From contig JAIXWR010000010.1 of NCBI GenBank assembly GCA_027491155.1, forward strand, positions 124,001 through 188,000: a stretch of DNA of 64,000 nucleotides, read 5' to 3'. This stretch comes from Verrucomicrobiaceae bacterium (GTDB taxonomy: Bacteria > Verrucomicrobiota > Verrucomicrobiia > Verrucomicrobiales > Akkermansiaceae). The position numbers and the translations under genes were made by a program. Numbering within the stretch: position 1 is the first letter of the stretch; the number at the start of each line of letters is the position of its first letter. Positions 25,662 through 33,738 of this stretch are shown here, piece after piece. A model generated the notes under the pieces. The model was not told where the DNA came from and searched no databases. It saw nothing but the letters and a program-made list of their open reading frames with translations.

Positions 25662-26399
25662 TCACCTTGCTTCAGCCGTATAAATCGCCGCCACCCCGAA
25701 GCTCAACGGCTCTGCCTCAGGACCCCTGAACCCCTGCGCTTCGATCAAATCGCACATCGCCCGGCCCATCGGGAACTCCTCGATCGAGCCGCCGAGATAC
25801 TCATACGCATCCTTCTGCCCCGTCAGCAGCCCGGCTGCTTTCGGCAGGACGTTGTGGAGATACCAGCGGTAGGGCCCTTTCAACACGCCGGTCGGCAGCG
25901 AGAAATCGAGCACCAACAGATGCCCGCCCGGCTTCAGCACCCGCCGCATCTCGCGGATCGCCTTCGCATAGTCGGCCATGTTCCGCAGCCCGAAGGCCAC
26001 CGTGACCACGTCGAACTCCGCGTCGCCGAAGGGCAAGGCCAGCGCGTCAGCGACCAGCGTCTTCGCCAGTCCCCGCTTGCTCGCATGGGCCAGCATCTCG
26101 GCGCAGAAATCGCTGCCGATGATCTCCGCCCCCGGACACGCATCCTGCATTTCCAAGGCCAGATCCCCCGTCCCGGTTGCCACGTCGAGCACCCGCGCCG
26201 GCTTCCAGCCACGCACGATCCGCGCGACTTTCTTTCGCCACAGGATGTCGGTGCCCAGGCTGAGCACGTGGTTCGTCGTCACGTAGCGGTCGGCGATGCG
26301 GGCGAAGGCCTCGCGGACGTACGACGGATCTTGAATGGTGCCAGCTCCCACGCGCCAACCCGTAGTCCGGATTCCCGGACTGCCAAGTGCGGAGTCCAT
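25662..26399 (-). CDS. ubiE: UbiE/MenG-family quinone C-methyltransferase
   Basis: A 245-residue SAM-dependent methyltransferase that methylates demethylmenaquinone or a ubiquinone precursor. Family motifs: YVTTNHVLSLGTDILWRKK near residue 39, SAM-binding LDVATGTGDLALEM near 70, FGLRNM near 135, GGHLLVLDFS near 158 and YEYLGGSIEEFP near 200. ATG 26399 is the first ATG, but its first 16 codons run through a hairpin sequence unlike the family, so GTG 26351 (229 residues, VGAGTIQDPSYV) may be the true start. No Shine-Dalgarno sequence is seen for either. Confidence 0.88.
   Translation of the reverse strand: MDSALGSPGIRTTGWRVGAGTIQDPSYVREAFARIADRYVTTNHVLSLGTDILWRKKVARIVRGWKPARVLDVATGTGDLALEMQDACPGAEIIGSDFCAEMLAHASKRGLAKTLVADALALPFGDAEFDVVTVAFGLRNMADYAKAIREMRRVLKPGGHLLVLDFSLPTGVLKGPYRWYLHNVLPKAAGLLTGQKDAYEYLGGSIEEFPMGRAMCDLIEAQGFRGPEAEPLSFGVAAIYTAEAR
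26364..26381. repeat. short hairpin AGTCCGG/CCGGACT at the ubiE 5' end
   Basis: A perfect 7-bp stem with a 4-nt loop (ATTC) inside the proposed first codons of ubiE. Its AGTCCG core resembles the stems of the palindromic element at 25584-25658. It could be a repeat fragment that has been read through as coding sequence, or an upstream regulatory hairpin if translation begins at 26351. Confidence 0.45.
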
Positions 26400-26404
26400 T
26401 ATAA

Positions 26405-26452
26405 GGAGGGTCGACGTGCCGTCGACCCGGGTGGACGACACGTCCACCCTCC
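26405..26452. repeat. 48-bp double-hairpin palindromic element
   Basis: Two 23-bp arms around a 2-bp centre; the outer inverted repeat matches at 20 of 23 positions (GGAGGGT...). Each arm is a perfect 7-bp hairpin with a 3-nt loop: GTCGACG-TGC-CGTCGAC on the left and GTGGACG-ACA-CGTCCAC on the right. Two of the three differences between the arms keep pairing within each hairpin. It fills the gap between the GNAT gene stop and the ubiE start on the minus strand. Confidence 0.7.
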
Positions 26453-26458
26453 ATACGC

Positions 26459-26929
26459 CTACGGCAGAATATCCCCATAAATCCCCGGATCGCTCCCCGG
26501 AATCTCCACCGCCCCGCAGGCCTTGGCGTAGAACTCCCGCGGACCCACCCCGCCGATGAAAGCATATGCATGCCCCAGCTCCCGCAGCGCCTCCAGCGAC
26601 TTCATCAGCAGCGCCTTCCCGATCCCCGTCCCGCGCGCTGCTTCCGCCACGCCGGTCGGACCGAAGAAGCCGCGCATCGTCGTGTCGTAGCACGCGAAGC
26701 CGAGGATCGCCTTGTCCTTCGTCGCGATGAAGCAGGCCACCGGCTGCCGGGTGATCGCCACCTCGACCTCGCTCACCCATTTGGCCGAAAAGTGGGTCCG
26801 CGCGAACTCCGCCACCGTGTGCTTCTCGAAGGCCCGCGCCCGCCGCAGCGTGATACCCTGCGCCGCGACCTTGGCATAGAGTTCCCCGCTCTCCGGCAGG
26901 TCGTAAAGGCGCACGAGCATGTCGATCAT
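26459..26929 (-). CDS. GNAT-family N-acetyltransferase
   Basis: A 156-residue acetyl-CoA-dependent acyltransferase. The acetyl-CoA-binding loop region reads GVAEAARGTGIGKALLMKSLEAL near residue 90 (R-G-x-G-I/G-x-A type), with core beta strand ILGFACYDTTM before it and a HAYAFIGGVGPREFYAKACGA segment after it. The substrate cannot be told. I choose ATG 26929 (MIDMLVRLYDLPE), where structured sequence begins; the longer frame upstream translates repetitive intergenic DNA. It precedes ubiE on the same strand and is divergent from the DUF4091 gene. Confidence 0.8.
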   Translation of the reverse strand: MIDMLVRLYDLPESGELYAKVAAQGITLRRARAFEKHTVAEFARTHFSAKWVSEVEVAITRQPVACFIATKDKAILGFACYDTTMRGFFGPTGVAEAARGTGIGKALLMKSLEALRELGHAYAFIGGVGPREFYAKACGAVEIPGSDPGIYGDILP

Positions 26930-26940
26930 GGGGCGGATGA

Positions 26941-26975
26941 AATCACCAATCGCCAATCTTCCAATCACCAATCTC
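26941..26975. repeat. 7-nt periodic AATC repeat, divergent intergenic region
   Basis: AATC begins at 26941, 26948, 26955, 26963 and 26970, that is at steps of 7, 7, 8 and 7, with units such as AATCACC and AATCGCC. It lies between the divergent GNAT and DUF4091 genes. Two more stretches with the same 7-nt step and sense lie at 31480-31507 and 58297-58328. Confidence 0.7.
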
Positions 26976-27060
26976 GGGACAGGCAGCTTGCGGATTCCAT
27001 CACTTGTCGGGGACTTTCTTGCCAAATCCGCCATCCGGAGGCCCAATCCCAGCAGAAACC

Positions 27061-29196
27061 ATGACCTCGTCCCTCACCCGCGCGATCCTCTCCTGCCTCC
27101 TCGCCGCCCCCTTGAGCGCCGCGCCCGCCCGGCACCCGAGCTACGAGCCCGTCCCGCCCCCGGCCTCGTCGTCTTCCGCGAACCTCCTGCTCAAGGCAAA
27201 CACCACCGCCAGCGGCCAGTGGAGCGACCGCGCACCGGGCTTCGCAGTCGATGGCAAGATGAACCCGCAGGACCACTGGGCCTGCGAGAACCTGCCGGTC
27301 TGGCATCAGGTGAACCTTGCCGCGCCCGCCGAGATCGCCGCGGTCCGAGTCTGGCCGTATTGGGGCGATGGCCGCGTCTATCAGTTCAAGGTGGAAGGCT
27401 CCCCCGACGGCAAGTCGTGGTCGATGCTCGGTGACATGACCGCGAATTCGATCACCAGCACGCCCGACGGCCATCTCTTCCGCTTCGCCCCGGCCAAGTT
27501 CCAGCACCTCCGCACCACCTTCCTCTCCAACTCCCGCGGCAAAACGATCGGCGGCCACCTCGTCGAGATCGAAGCCTACGCCACGTCGCCCGACGTGAAA
27601 CTCGCCGGCGGCATCGGCAGCACCGACCTCCGCTATCCGCCCGCCGGATCCATCGAAGACCTCGACGCCCCAGCCTCCGGCATCCATCTAACAGCATGGC
27701 GCGGCGAACGCGTGAACGCCCAGGTCGTCCTCCGCTCCGATGCGCCCCAACAGGCACTCCGCTTTGACCCGCTCGTCTTGAAAGGCAACGGCACCAACCT
27801 AACCGCCACCGCCCGCTTCGTCCGCTACACCCTCGCCGACGGCAAGCCGCAGGGCGATATCCTCGACGATGCCCGCCAACTCGATCTCCCCGCCGGCGCC
27901 AACCGCCCGGTCTGGCTTGAGATCATCGTCCCCGCGAACACGCCACCCGGAACCTACATCGGCACCTTCACCGCCCGCAGCAACAGTTCGCAGCTCGACT
28001 TCCCGCTGAAGCTCGAAGTCCTCCCCGCCACGCTGCCCGCGCCGGAGAACTGGTCCTTTCACCTCGACCTCTGGCAGCACCCCGACGCCGTCGCACGCTT
28101 CCACGATGTCCCGCTCTGGTCCGATGCCCACCTCGCCCTGCTCAAGCCCTCGATGATCCGCCTCGCGCAGGCCGGCCAGAAAACCATCACCACCACGCTG
28201 ATTCACGAAGCCTGGGGCGGCCAGACCTATGACCGCTTCGGCGCGATGATCGAGTGGCGGAAAAAGAAGGACGGCAGCTGGACCTACGACTACTCGATCT
28301 TCGACCGCTGGGTCAGCTTCATGAGCGAACAGTGCGGCTTCGCCAAGGCCCGCATCCACGGCTACTCGATGATCCCGTGGAGTCTCAGCTTCCGCTACTA
28401 CGACGAGGCATCGGCCGCCTACATCGACACCGTCCTCCAGCCCGGCAGCAAGGAATACGACGACTTCTGGGGCAGCTTCCTCCGCGACTTCAAGCGGCAC
28501 CTGAAAGAGAAAGGCTGGCTCGAGCGCATGCGGATCGGCATGGACGAACGCCCCGACCACCTGATGCGCGGCGCTCTCGCCACCTTGTCGAAGCACGCGC
28601 CGGAGATCCCCGTCGCGTCGGCCATCAACCACCCCAGCGCCTTGACCCGCGAGATGGACGACCTTTCGCCCTCCATCCAGACCAGCGGCGAGTTCAAGCC
28701 CGCCGACCTCGCCGCCCGCCGCGCCGCCGGCCGCAAGACGACCTACTACGTTTGCACGAGTCCGCCGGTGCCGAACACCTTCACCTTCTCGCCGCCCGCC
28801 GAGTCCGAGTGGCTGCCGCTCTTCTCCGCCGCGAACGGCTACGACGGCTTCCTCCGCTGGGCCTTCCACTCGTGGGTCGAGAACCCGCTCGTCTCCACCG
28901 ACTTCACCTCCTGGCCCTCCGGCGACTGCTTCCTCGTTTACCCCGGCGACCGCTCGTCGATCCGCTTCGAGCGCCTCCGCGACGGCATCGAGAGCTTCGA
29001 GAAGATCCGCCTCCTCCGCGAAGCCGCCGCCGCTAGGCCTTCGCCCCGGACGATCTCGGCGATGTCCAAACTCGATACCGTCCTCGCCGACTTCACCTGG
29101 CAACGCGGCCAAAAGCCCGGCCCGCACACCGACGACGTGAAGCGCGCCAACGCAGCGATCCTCGAAGCCACCCGGATCATCGCCGTTCCGGACTGA
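27061..29196 (+). CDS. exported DUF4091 (GH123-like) glycosidase with discoidin-like domain
   Basis: A 711-residue protein with a signal peptide (MTSSLTRAILSCLLAAPLSA). Residues about 40-175 form an F5/8-type carbohydrate-binding domain (NLLLKANTTASGQWSDRAPG, DGKMNPQDHW). A beta-sandwich and a C-terminal DUF4091 barrel follow, the catalytic domain seen in GH123-type N-acetylgalactosaminidases, with WSFHLDLWQHPD near residue 330 and SFRYYDE near 445. Likely role: hydrolysis of a glycan in the periplasm or outside the cell. The start is ATG 27061; an in-frame TTG at 27004 lacks signal-peptide features. Confidence 0.82.
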   Translation: MTSSLTRAILSCLLAAPLSAAPARHPSYEPVPPPASSSSANLLLKANTTASGQWSDRAPGFAVDGKMNPQDHWACENLPVWHQVNLAAPAEIAAVRVWPYWGDGRVYQFKVEGSPDGKSWSMLGDMTANSITSTPDGHLFRFAPAKFQHLRTTFLSNSRGKTIGGHLVEIEAYATSPDVKLAGGIGSTDLRYPPAGSIEDLDAPASGIHLTAWRGERVNAQVVLRSDAPQQALRFDPLVLKGNGTNLTATARFVRYTLADGKPQGDILDDARQLDLPAGANRPVWLEIIVPANTPPGTYIGTFTARSNSSQLDFPLKLEVLPATLPAPENWSFHLDLWQHPDAVARFHDVPLWSDAHLALLKPSMIRLAQAGQKTITTTLIHEAWGGQTYDRFGAMIEWRKKKDGSWTYDYSIFDRWVSFMSEQCGFAKARIHGYSMIPWSLSFRYYDEASAAYIDTVLQPGSKEYDDFWGSFLRDFKRHLKEKGWLERMRIGMDERPDHLMRGALATLSKHAPEIPVASAINHPSALTREMDDLSPSIQTSGEFKPADLAARRAAGRKTTYYVCTSPPVPNTFTFSPPAESEWLPLFSAANGYDGFLRWAFHSWVENPLVSTDFTSWPSGDCFLVYPGDRSSIRFERLRDGIESFEKIRLLREAAAARPSPRTISAMSKLDTVLADFTWQRGQKPGPHTDDVKRANAAILEATRIIAVPD

Positions 29197-29243
29197 ACCG
29201 AACGGCTGGAGGATTCGAATCCTTCAAGAACGCTCGACCGACA

Positions 29244-29359
29244 TCAAGGAGCGGCGGACTCCGATCCGCCAGCGCTCAAGCATGGAGAATGAATCGAGGC
29301 ACGGCCGCTATCATTCTCCTTCCATGGCTCCCGGCGGATCGGAGTCCGCCGCTCCTTGA
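29244..29359. repeat. 116-bp palindromic element with perfect 27-bp arms
   Basis: Arms at 29244-29270 and 29333-29359 are perfect inverted copies (TCAAGGAGCGGCGGACTC...). Pairing extends inward in part: CATGGAGAATGA on one side faces TCATTCTCCTTCCATG on the other. Each arm again holds a short hairpin GGCGGA-(6)-TCCGCC. It lies between the DUF4091 gene and potA. No flanking direct repeat or transposase is obvious. Confidence 0.75.
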
Positions 29360-29442
29360 TAGCAGTATTGCGGATTGACGACCCGCCCTTCGTAGCCATC
29401 CCGGCCCTCGAAGCCTTGGCGAAGTAGGTGGCGAAGAAGGGT

Positions 29443-29474
29443 TTGCCATCTCTCCCGCGTTCCCCTCTTATCCA
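29443..29474 (+). promoter_or_regulatory. candidate promoter of the potABC-like operon
   Basis: TTGCCA (29443-29448), then TATCCA (29469-29474) after 20 bp, or TTATCC after 19 bp. The potA ATG follows 8 nt after the -10 box. AGAGAGG between them could be a ribosome-binding site only if transcription starts unusually close to the -10. The spacer is longer than ideal. Confidence 0.4.
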
Positions 29475-29482
29475 GAGAGGAA

Positions 29483-30619
29483 ATGGCCCCCTACCTTCGC
29501 TTCGAGAACGTGACCCGCCGCTTCGGGTCCTTCACCGCCGTCAACGACGTCACCCTCGACATCGAGAAAGGCGAGACCTTCTCCCTCCTCGGCCCCTCCG
29601 GCTGCGGCAAGACCACGCTGCTCCGCATGGCCGCCGGCTTCGACAAGCCGGACATCGGCCGCGTGCTGCTCGACGGCAAGGACATCACCCCGCTCCCGCC
29701 CGACCAGCGGCCGGTCAACACGATCTTCCAAAGCTACGCGCTGTTCCCCCATCTGTCCGTTAGAGAGAACATCGCCTTCGGCCCGAAGATCGCGAAATGG
29801 ACACCCGACGCGATCACCCGCGGCGTCGACGAGATGCTCGATCTCATCGACCTGAAGGCCCACGCCGACAAGAAGCCGTCGCAGCTTTCCGGCGGTATGA
29901 AGCAGCGCGTCGCCATCGCCCGCGCCCTGGTCAACAAGCCGAAGGTCCTCCTGCTCGATGAACCGCTCGCCGCCCTCGACCTCAAGCTCCGCCAGCGGCT
30001 CATCGTCGAGCTCGATGCCATCCACGACGAGGTCGGCATCACCTTCATCTACGTCACCCACGACCAGGGCGAGGCGATGTCGATCTCAGACCGCATCGCC
30101 GTGATGAACAAGGGCGTCATCGAGCAGGTCGGCCCTCCCGCCCAGGTCTACGAGGCGCCCCGCAGCTCCTTCGTCGCCGCCTTCATCGGCGATACGAACT
30201 TCCTCGACGGCAAGATTACCGAAACGATCGACTCGCGCTTCTCCCGCTGCGAGGTGAACGGCTTCGGCAGCATCGTCATCGACAACGACAAGCCCGTCTC
30301 CGTCGGCGACCGCATCCATCTCTCGATCCGTCCGGAGAAGCTCGTCCTCTCCCGCGACAAGCCCGAGATCGGCCCGCTCGACAATGCCGTCGAGGGCAAG
30401 GTCGAAGACGTCATCTACTACGGCTCCCACACCCGCTACTGGGTCCGCTGCGGCGAATGGAAGCTTTGCGCCGAGATGCAGCACCGCACCTTCCTGCTCG
30501 ACCAGAGCCCGCCGAAGTGGGGCGACACCGTCTGGCTCATGTGGGACGCCAACGACGGCTTCCTGTTGGAGCAGTATCGCGAGGAGGATGAGGGGATGCT
30601 CACCTTGCCGGGGGAATGA
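29483..30619 (+). CDS. potA: spermidine/putrescine-type ABC transporter ATP-binding protein
   Basis: A 378-residue ABC ATPase that powers import. Walker A GPSGCGKTTLLRM is near residue 37, Q-loop in NTIFQSYALFPH near 80, signature LSGGMKQRVAIARAL near 135, Walker B VLLLDEPLAALD near 156 and the H-loop THD. A C-terminal TOBE-type domain of about 140 residues follows, typical of the PotA/FbpC group. The stop overlaps the start of the permease gene (ATGA). Polyamine is the most likely substrate by similarity of the three proteins; other organic cations or iron are possible. Confidence 0.88.
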   Translation: MAPYLRFENVTRRFGSFTAVNDVTLDIEKGETFSLLGPSGCGKTTLLRMAAGFDKPDIGRVLLDGKDITPLPPDQRPVNTIFQSYALFPHLSVRENIAFGPKIAKWTPDAITRGVDEMLDLIDLKAHADKKPSQLSGGMKQRVAIARALVNKPKVLLLDEPLAALDLKLRQRLIVELDAIHDEVGITFIYVTHDQGEAMSISDRIAVMNKGVIEQVGPPAQVYEAPRSSFVAAFIGDTNFLDGKITETIDSRFSRCEVNGFGSIVIDNDKPVSVGDRIHLSIRPEKLVLSRDKPEIGPLDNAVEGKVEDVIYYGSHTRYWVRCGEWKLCAEMQHRTFLLDQSPPKWGDTVWLMWDANDGFLLEQYREEDEGMLTLPGE

Positions 30620-31470
30620 TCCTACCGATCCGACCGATGAAACCGGAACGAAAGCCCGAACTCCTCGCCACCGCCCCGAGCTTCCTCTGGCTCGTGATGT
30701 TCGTGCTCGTCCCGGTGGCGATCATCTTCGCCATCGCCTTCCGCCCTGCCTTGCCGGCAGGGGGCATCGGCGAAGGCTGGAGCCTGAATGCGATCCGCGC
30801 GCTCGCCGATCCCAGCTACCCCGCGCTGTTCGCCCGCACCATCTTCGTCGCGGCCCTTACCGCCGCGTTGTGCATCGCCACCGCCCTGCCGGTAGCCTAC
30901 GCGATGGCCCGGCTCACCCCGGTCTGGCGTTCGCGGGTGCTGCTGCTGGTCATCGTGCCCTTCTGGACCAACTTCGTGATCCGCGTCTTCGCCTGGCAGC
31001 AGGTCCTCCACGCCCAGGGCTACGTCGCGGAGGCCCTGCGCTTCCTCGGACTGCTCGGAGATAACGACCGGCTGTTAGGCAACCTCGCCGCGGTCACCCT
31101 CGTCAGCGTTTACACCTATCTCCCCTTCGCGATCCTTCCGCTCTTCGCCGCGGCGGAGAAGTTCGACTTCGGGCTGCTCGATGCCGCCCGCGACCTCGGG
31201 GCCAAGCCGCTGCGCGCCTTTTACTCGGTCTTCATCCCCGGCATCCGCCAGGGCGTGATCACCGCCGTGCTGGTTGTCTTCATTCCCATGCTCGGCTCCT
31301 ACGTCGTGCCCGACATGGTCGGCGGCACCGGCACCCAGATGATCGGCAACAAGATCGCCCAGCGGAACTTCACCGACCGCAACCTCCCCGAAGCCGCCGC
31401 CCTCTCCGGCGCCCTCGCCCTCCTCGTCCTCGCCCCCATGTTCCTCCGCCGCCGCGCCAAAGAGGCATAG
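30616..31470 (+). CDS. potB: polyamine-type ABC transporter permease, PotB-like
   Basis: A 284-residue inner-membrane permease with six predicted helices. The EAA coupling motif is seen as LLDAARDLGAKPLRAFYSVFIPG near residue 190. The C-terminal half contains SYVVPDMVGGTGTQMIGN, a stretch typical of PotB/PotH. Translation probably starts at ATG 30616, overlapping the potA stop by four bases; ATG 30637 (MKPERKPEL) is an alternative. It pairs with the potC product. Confidence 0.88.
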   Translation: MILPIRPMKPERKPELLATAPSFLWLVMFVLVPVAIIFAIAFRPALPAGGIGEGWSLNAIRALADPSYPALFARTIFVAALTAALCIATALPVAYAMARLTPVWRSRVLLLVIVPFWTNFVIRVFAWQQVLHAQGYVAEALRFLGLLGDNDRLLGNLAAVTLVSVYTYLPFAILPLFAAAEKFDFGLLDAARDLGAKPLRAFYSVFIPGIRQGVITAVLVVFIPMLGSYVVPDMVGGTGTQMIGNKIAQRNFTDRNLPEAAALSGALALLVLAPMFLRRRAKEA

Positions 31471-31479
31471 CCTCCCCAA

Positions 31480-31507
31480 CATCTTCCATCTGCCATCTTC
31501 TATCGTC
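31480..31507. repeat. 7-nt periodic CATC repeat upstream of potC
   Basis: ATC begins at 31481, 31488, 31495 and 31502, an exact 7-nt step, as units CATCTTC, CATCTGC, CATCTTC and TATCGTC. It fills the 40-bp gap between potB and the GTG of potC, where a ribosome-binding site would be expected, and no Shine-Dalgarno sequence is visible. Confidence 0.7.
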
Positions 31508-31510
31508 CCC

Positions 31511-32290
31511 GTGAAACCCAGCCGCGTCCCCCTCATCACTCTGATCCTCGTGCTGGTCTTCTTCTACCTGCCGATCGGATTCCTGGTGCTGAACTCCTTC
31601 AACAACTCCCGCTTCGCCTCGAAGTGGAGCGGCTTCAGCACGCGCTGGTATGAACGCCTCGGCGACCGCCCGGACATCATCGCCGCACTCGGCAACTCGG
31701 TGAAAGTCGCCACCGCCGCCAGCCTGGTCTCGATGATCCTCGGCACCGCCGCCGCCTTTGCCCTCCACCGCTACAAATCCCGCCTCCAAGACACCCACCG
31801 CCTGCTGGTCACCGTGCCCCTGGTCCTGCCGGACATCCTCATGGGCATGAGCCTGCTGCTGCTCTTCATCTCCTTCGGGATGAGCCTCAGCCTCTTCACC
31901 ATCGCCGTTGCCCACATCACCTTCTGCCTCAGCTACGTCGCTCTCGTGGTCCAAGCCCGGCTCCAGGACTTCGACTTCAACGTCGTCGAAGCAGCCCGCG
32001 ACCTCGGCGCGACCAAAGTCCAGGCCTTCCTCAAGGTCACCCTTCCCCTCCTTGCTCCCGGCATCCTCGCCGGCGGACTGCTCGCCTTCACGCTCTCGAT
32101 CGACGACTACGTGATCACCTACTTCGTGAAGGGCCCCGGCTCCGACACCCTGCCGACCCTCGTCTATTCGATGATCAAGAAGAGCAAGGACCTCCCCGTG
32201 ATCAACGCGCTCTCGTCGATCATGCTGGTCGTCACCTTCGCGGTCGTTGCCGTGTCCCAGCGTCTCACCCGACCCGCACCTGTGGCTTGA
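31511..32290 (+). CDS. potC: polyamine-type ABC transporter permease, PotC-like
   Basis: A 259-residue permease with six predicted helices and the EAA motif VVEAARDLGATKVQAFLKVTLP near residue 158. SIDDYVITYFVKGPGSDTLP near 195 is the conserved PotC/PotI pattern. It starts with GTG (VKPSRVPLITL...). With PotA and PotB it would form the full membrane part of the importer. The gene for the periplasmic binding protein PotD, normally next in such operons, is not here; the next gene is on the other strand. Confidence 0.88.
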   Translation: MKPSRVPLITLILVLVFFYLPIGFLVLNSFNNSRFASKWSGFSTRWYERLGDRPDIIAALGNSVKVATAASLVSMILGTAAAFALHRYKSRLQDTHRLLVTVPLVLPDILMGMSLLLLFISFGMSLSLFTIAVAHITFCLSYVALVVQARLQDFDFNVVEAARDLGATKVQAFLKVTLPLLAPGILAGGLLAFTLSIDDYVITYFVKGPGSDTLPTLVYSMIKKSKDLPVINALSSIMLVVTFAVVAVSQRLTRPAPVA

Positions 32291-32297
32291 GTCTTTC

Positions 32298-33041
32298 TCA
32301 TTCCGCCACCACGAACATCGCGCCGAAGCGGTTGCCCACCACCGGCCCGGCCGGATTCACCGACATGTGCGAAATGTCACCGTCGAGGTAGAGCGCGTCC
32401 TGACATCCCAGCGCCAGGAAAACCCCGGCAAAGTCCCAGAAGTTCACCTCCTGCCCCGCCGCGGCGATCACGAAGACCACCTTGCCCTCCGCGTCCAGGC
32501 CCACTCCGTTGCGAAGCAGCTTCTTGTTCGGCGATCCATTCGTGAACTTGGGATGGCGAACCCCGCCCGACAGCAGCAGCGGACCCCCTTGGATCGCGAG
32601 TTCCAGGGCCCCTTCCTTCGACTTCGGATCCTTGGCAAAAGCCTTCGACTCCATCACGAAGGCCTTGCCCGGCTTGCCCTTCTCCACCCCAAAGACCCCG
32701 TTCGGCTTCAGGAAGAAATTCCCCTCCGCATCGGCGAGGTTCAGAGGCTTCAAGCTCTTCCCCTTCTCCACGTGCAATCCGCTCGGCACGCCGCCGGGCT
32801 CGAAGATTCCCGCATTCATGAGGAACTTCACTTTCCTACCCTGCGCCGCATAGGCCGCCTGAACCCGGTCGAAGGTCCGGTAGGGCTCGCCCTGCGGATC
32901 CTTCCACACCAGCTCGATGTCGCGGGGCTCCAGCTTGACCACCCGGAACGTCACCCCGGCGTGGGTCACGGCCTCTTCCTTCACCTCCGCTGCGAGCATC
33001 GACGGGAGGAAAGCGAGGCAAAGAAGCCAAGTTGCGTTCAT
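32298..33041 (-). CDS. exported phosphodiester glycosidase-family (NAGPA domain) protein
   Basis: A 247-residue protein with a signal peptide (MNATWLLCLAFLPSMLAAE). The NAGPA/phosphodiester-glycosidase pattern is visible: MNAGIFEPGGVPSGLHVE near residue 77, NGVFGVEK near 113, AIQGGPLLLSGG near 150, NGVGLDAEG near 180 and LYLDGDISHM near 218. The family includes the enzyme that uncovers mannose-6-phosphate in animals; bacterial members are periplasmic hydrolases of sugar-phosphodiester bonds. It lies 31 bp after the SanA-like gene and may be the end of the AraC-led run. Confidence 0.8.
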   Translation of the reverse strand: MNATWLLCLAFLPSMLAAEVKEEAVTHAGVTFRVVKLEPRDIELVWKDPQGEPYRTFDRVQAAYAAQGRKVKFLMNAGIFEPGGVPSGLHVEKGKSLKPLNLADAEGNFFLKPNGVFGVEKGKPGKAFVMESKAFAKDPKSKEGALELAIQGGPLLLSGGVRHPKFTNGSPNKKLLRNGVGLDAEGKVVFVIAAAGQEVNFWDFAGVFLALGCQDALYLDGDISHMSVNPAGPVVGNRFGAMFVVAE

Positions 33042-33072
33042 CAAAGAACACGATCACCCGCCGGCCGCGGCT

Positions 33073-33738
33073 TCAATCCCAATCCGGCAGCGGGATCGGA
33101 TCGCCCAGATGGCGTGGACGGGTGCGCAGGAGGTGCACATCGAGCCACATCTTCACCCGCGCACCGACTTCCCGGGCCTTGGTCTTCAGACCGCCCCGAC
33201 CCTCGACGTCGCGGGCGTTGAAACCGGAGACCTTCATCCCGTTGGCACGGCCGAGAAAGGCCGCCCGCTCGTTCTGGAACCTCTGGGAAATGAAGGTGAC
33301 CTCGTCCACGCCGAAGATTTCCTTGGCCCTCACGACCGAATCCAGGGTCCGCAGGCCGGCATAGTCGCAGACGATCCGGTCCGCCGGCACGCCGCGCGCG
33401 ATCAGGGCCCGCCGCATCTTGTCGGGCTCGTTGTAATGGTGGCTCCGGTTGTCGCCGGAAACGATCAGCCCGCGCAGCTTGCCCGCCTTCCACAAGGCTT
33501 CGGCGGCATCGATCCGGTAGCGGAAATACAAGTTCTCCCGGCCCTGGAAGCGGTCGTCGCAACCGAACACCAGCCCGATCCCGCCCGCTTCCACCTGCTG
33601 GAGATCGTCTTGCAGGCGACCGCGTCCGGCCAGGACGGCCGCGGCATTCGACCATCCGACGAACGAGCCCGCCAGCACCAGCACCACGCCGGCAACGATC
33701 CCGGCACCCTTCAAGCGCCGCTTCCACGCCGCTCTCAC
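33073..33738 (-). CDS. SanA/YdcF-family (DUF218) membrane protein
   Basis: A 221-residue protein with a basic N-terminus, one membrane helix (GAGIVAGVVLVLAGSFVGW) and a DUF218 domain: GLVFGCDDRFQGRENLYFRYR near residue 55, LIVSGDNRSHHYNEPDKMRRAL near 88, DYAGLRTLDSVVRAKEIFG near 122. SanA-like proteins are inner-membrane proteins tied to envelope barrier function and vancomycin resistance in enterobacteria. I prefer the GTG whose last bases overlap the stop of the lipid kinase gene (GTGA); ATG 33762 would add eight residues. Confidence 0.78.
   Translation of the reverse strand: MRAAWKRRLKGAGIVAGVVLVLAGSFVGWSNAAAVLAGRGRLQDDLQQVEAGGIGLVFGCDDRFQGRENLYFRYRIDAAEALWKAGKLRGLIVSGDNRSHHYNEPDKMRRALIARGVPADRIVCDYAGLRTLDSVVRAKEIFGVDEVTFISQRFQNERAAFLGRANGMKVSGFNARDVEGRGGLKTKAREVGARVKMWLDVHLLRTRPRHLGDPIPLPDWD

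Noticed and set aside
29428-29763. Alternative small open frame overlapping the potA start
   Set aside because: Different frame from potA, Arg/Pro-rich translation, no family.
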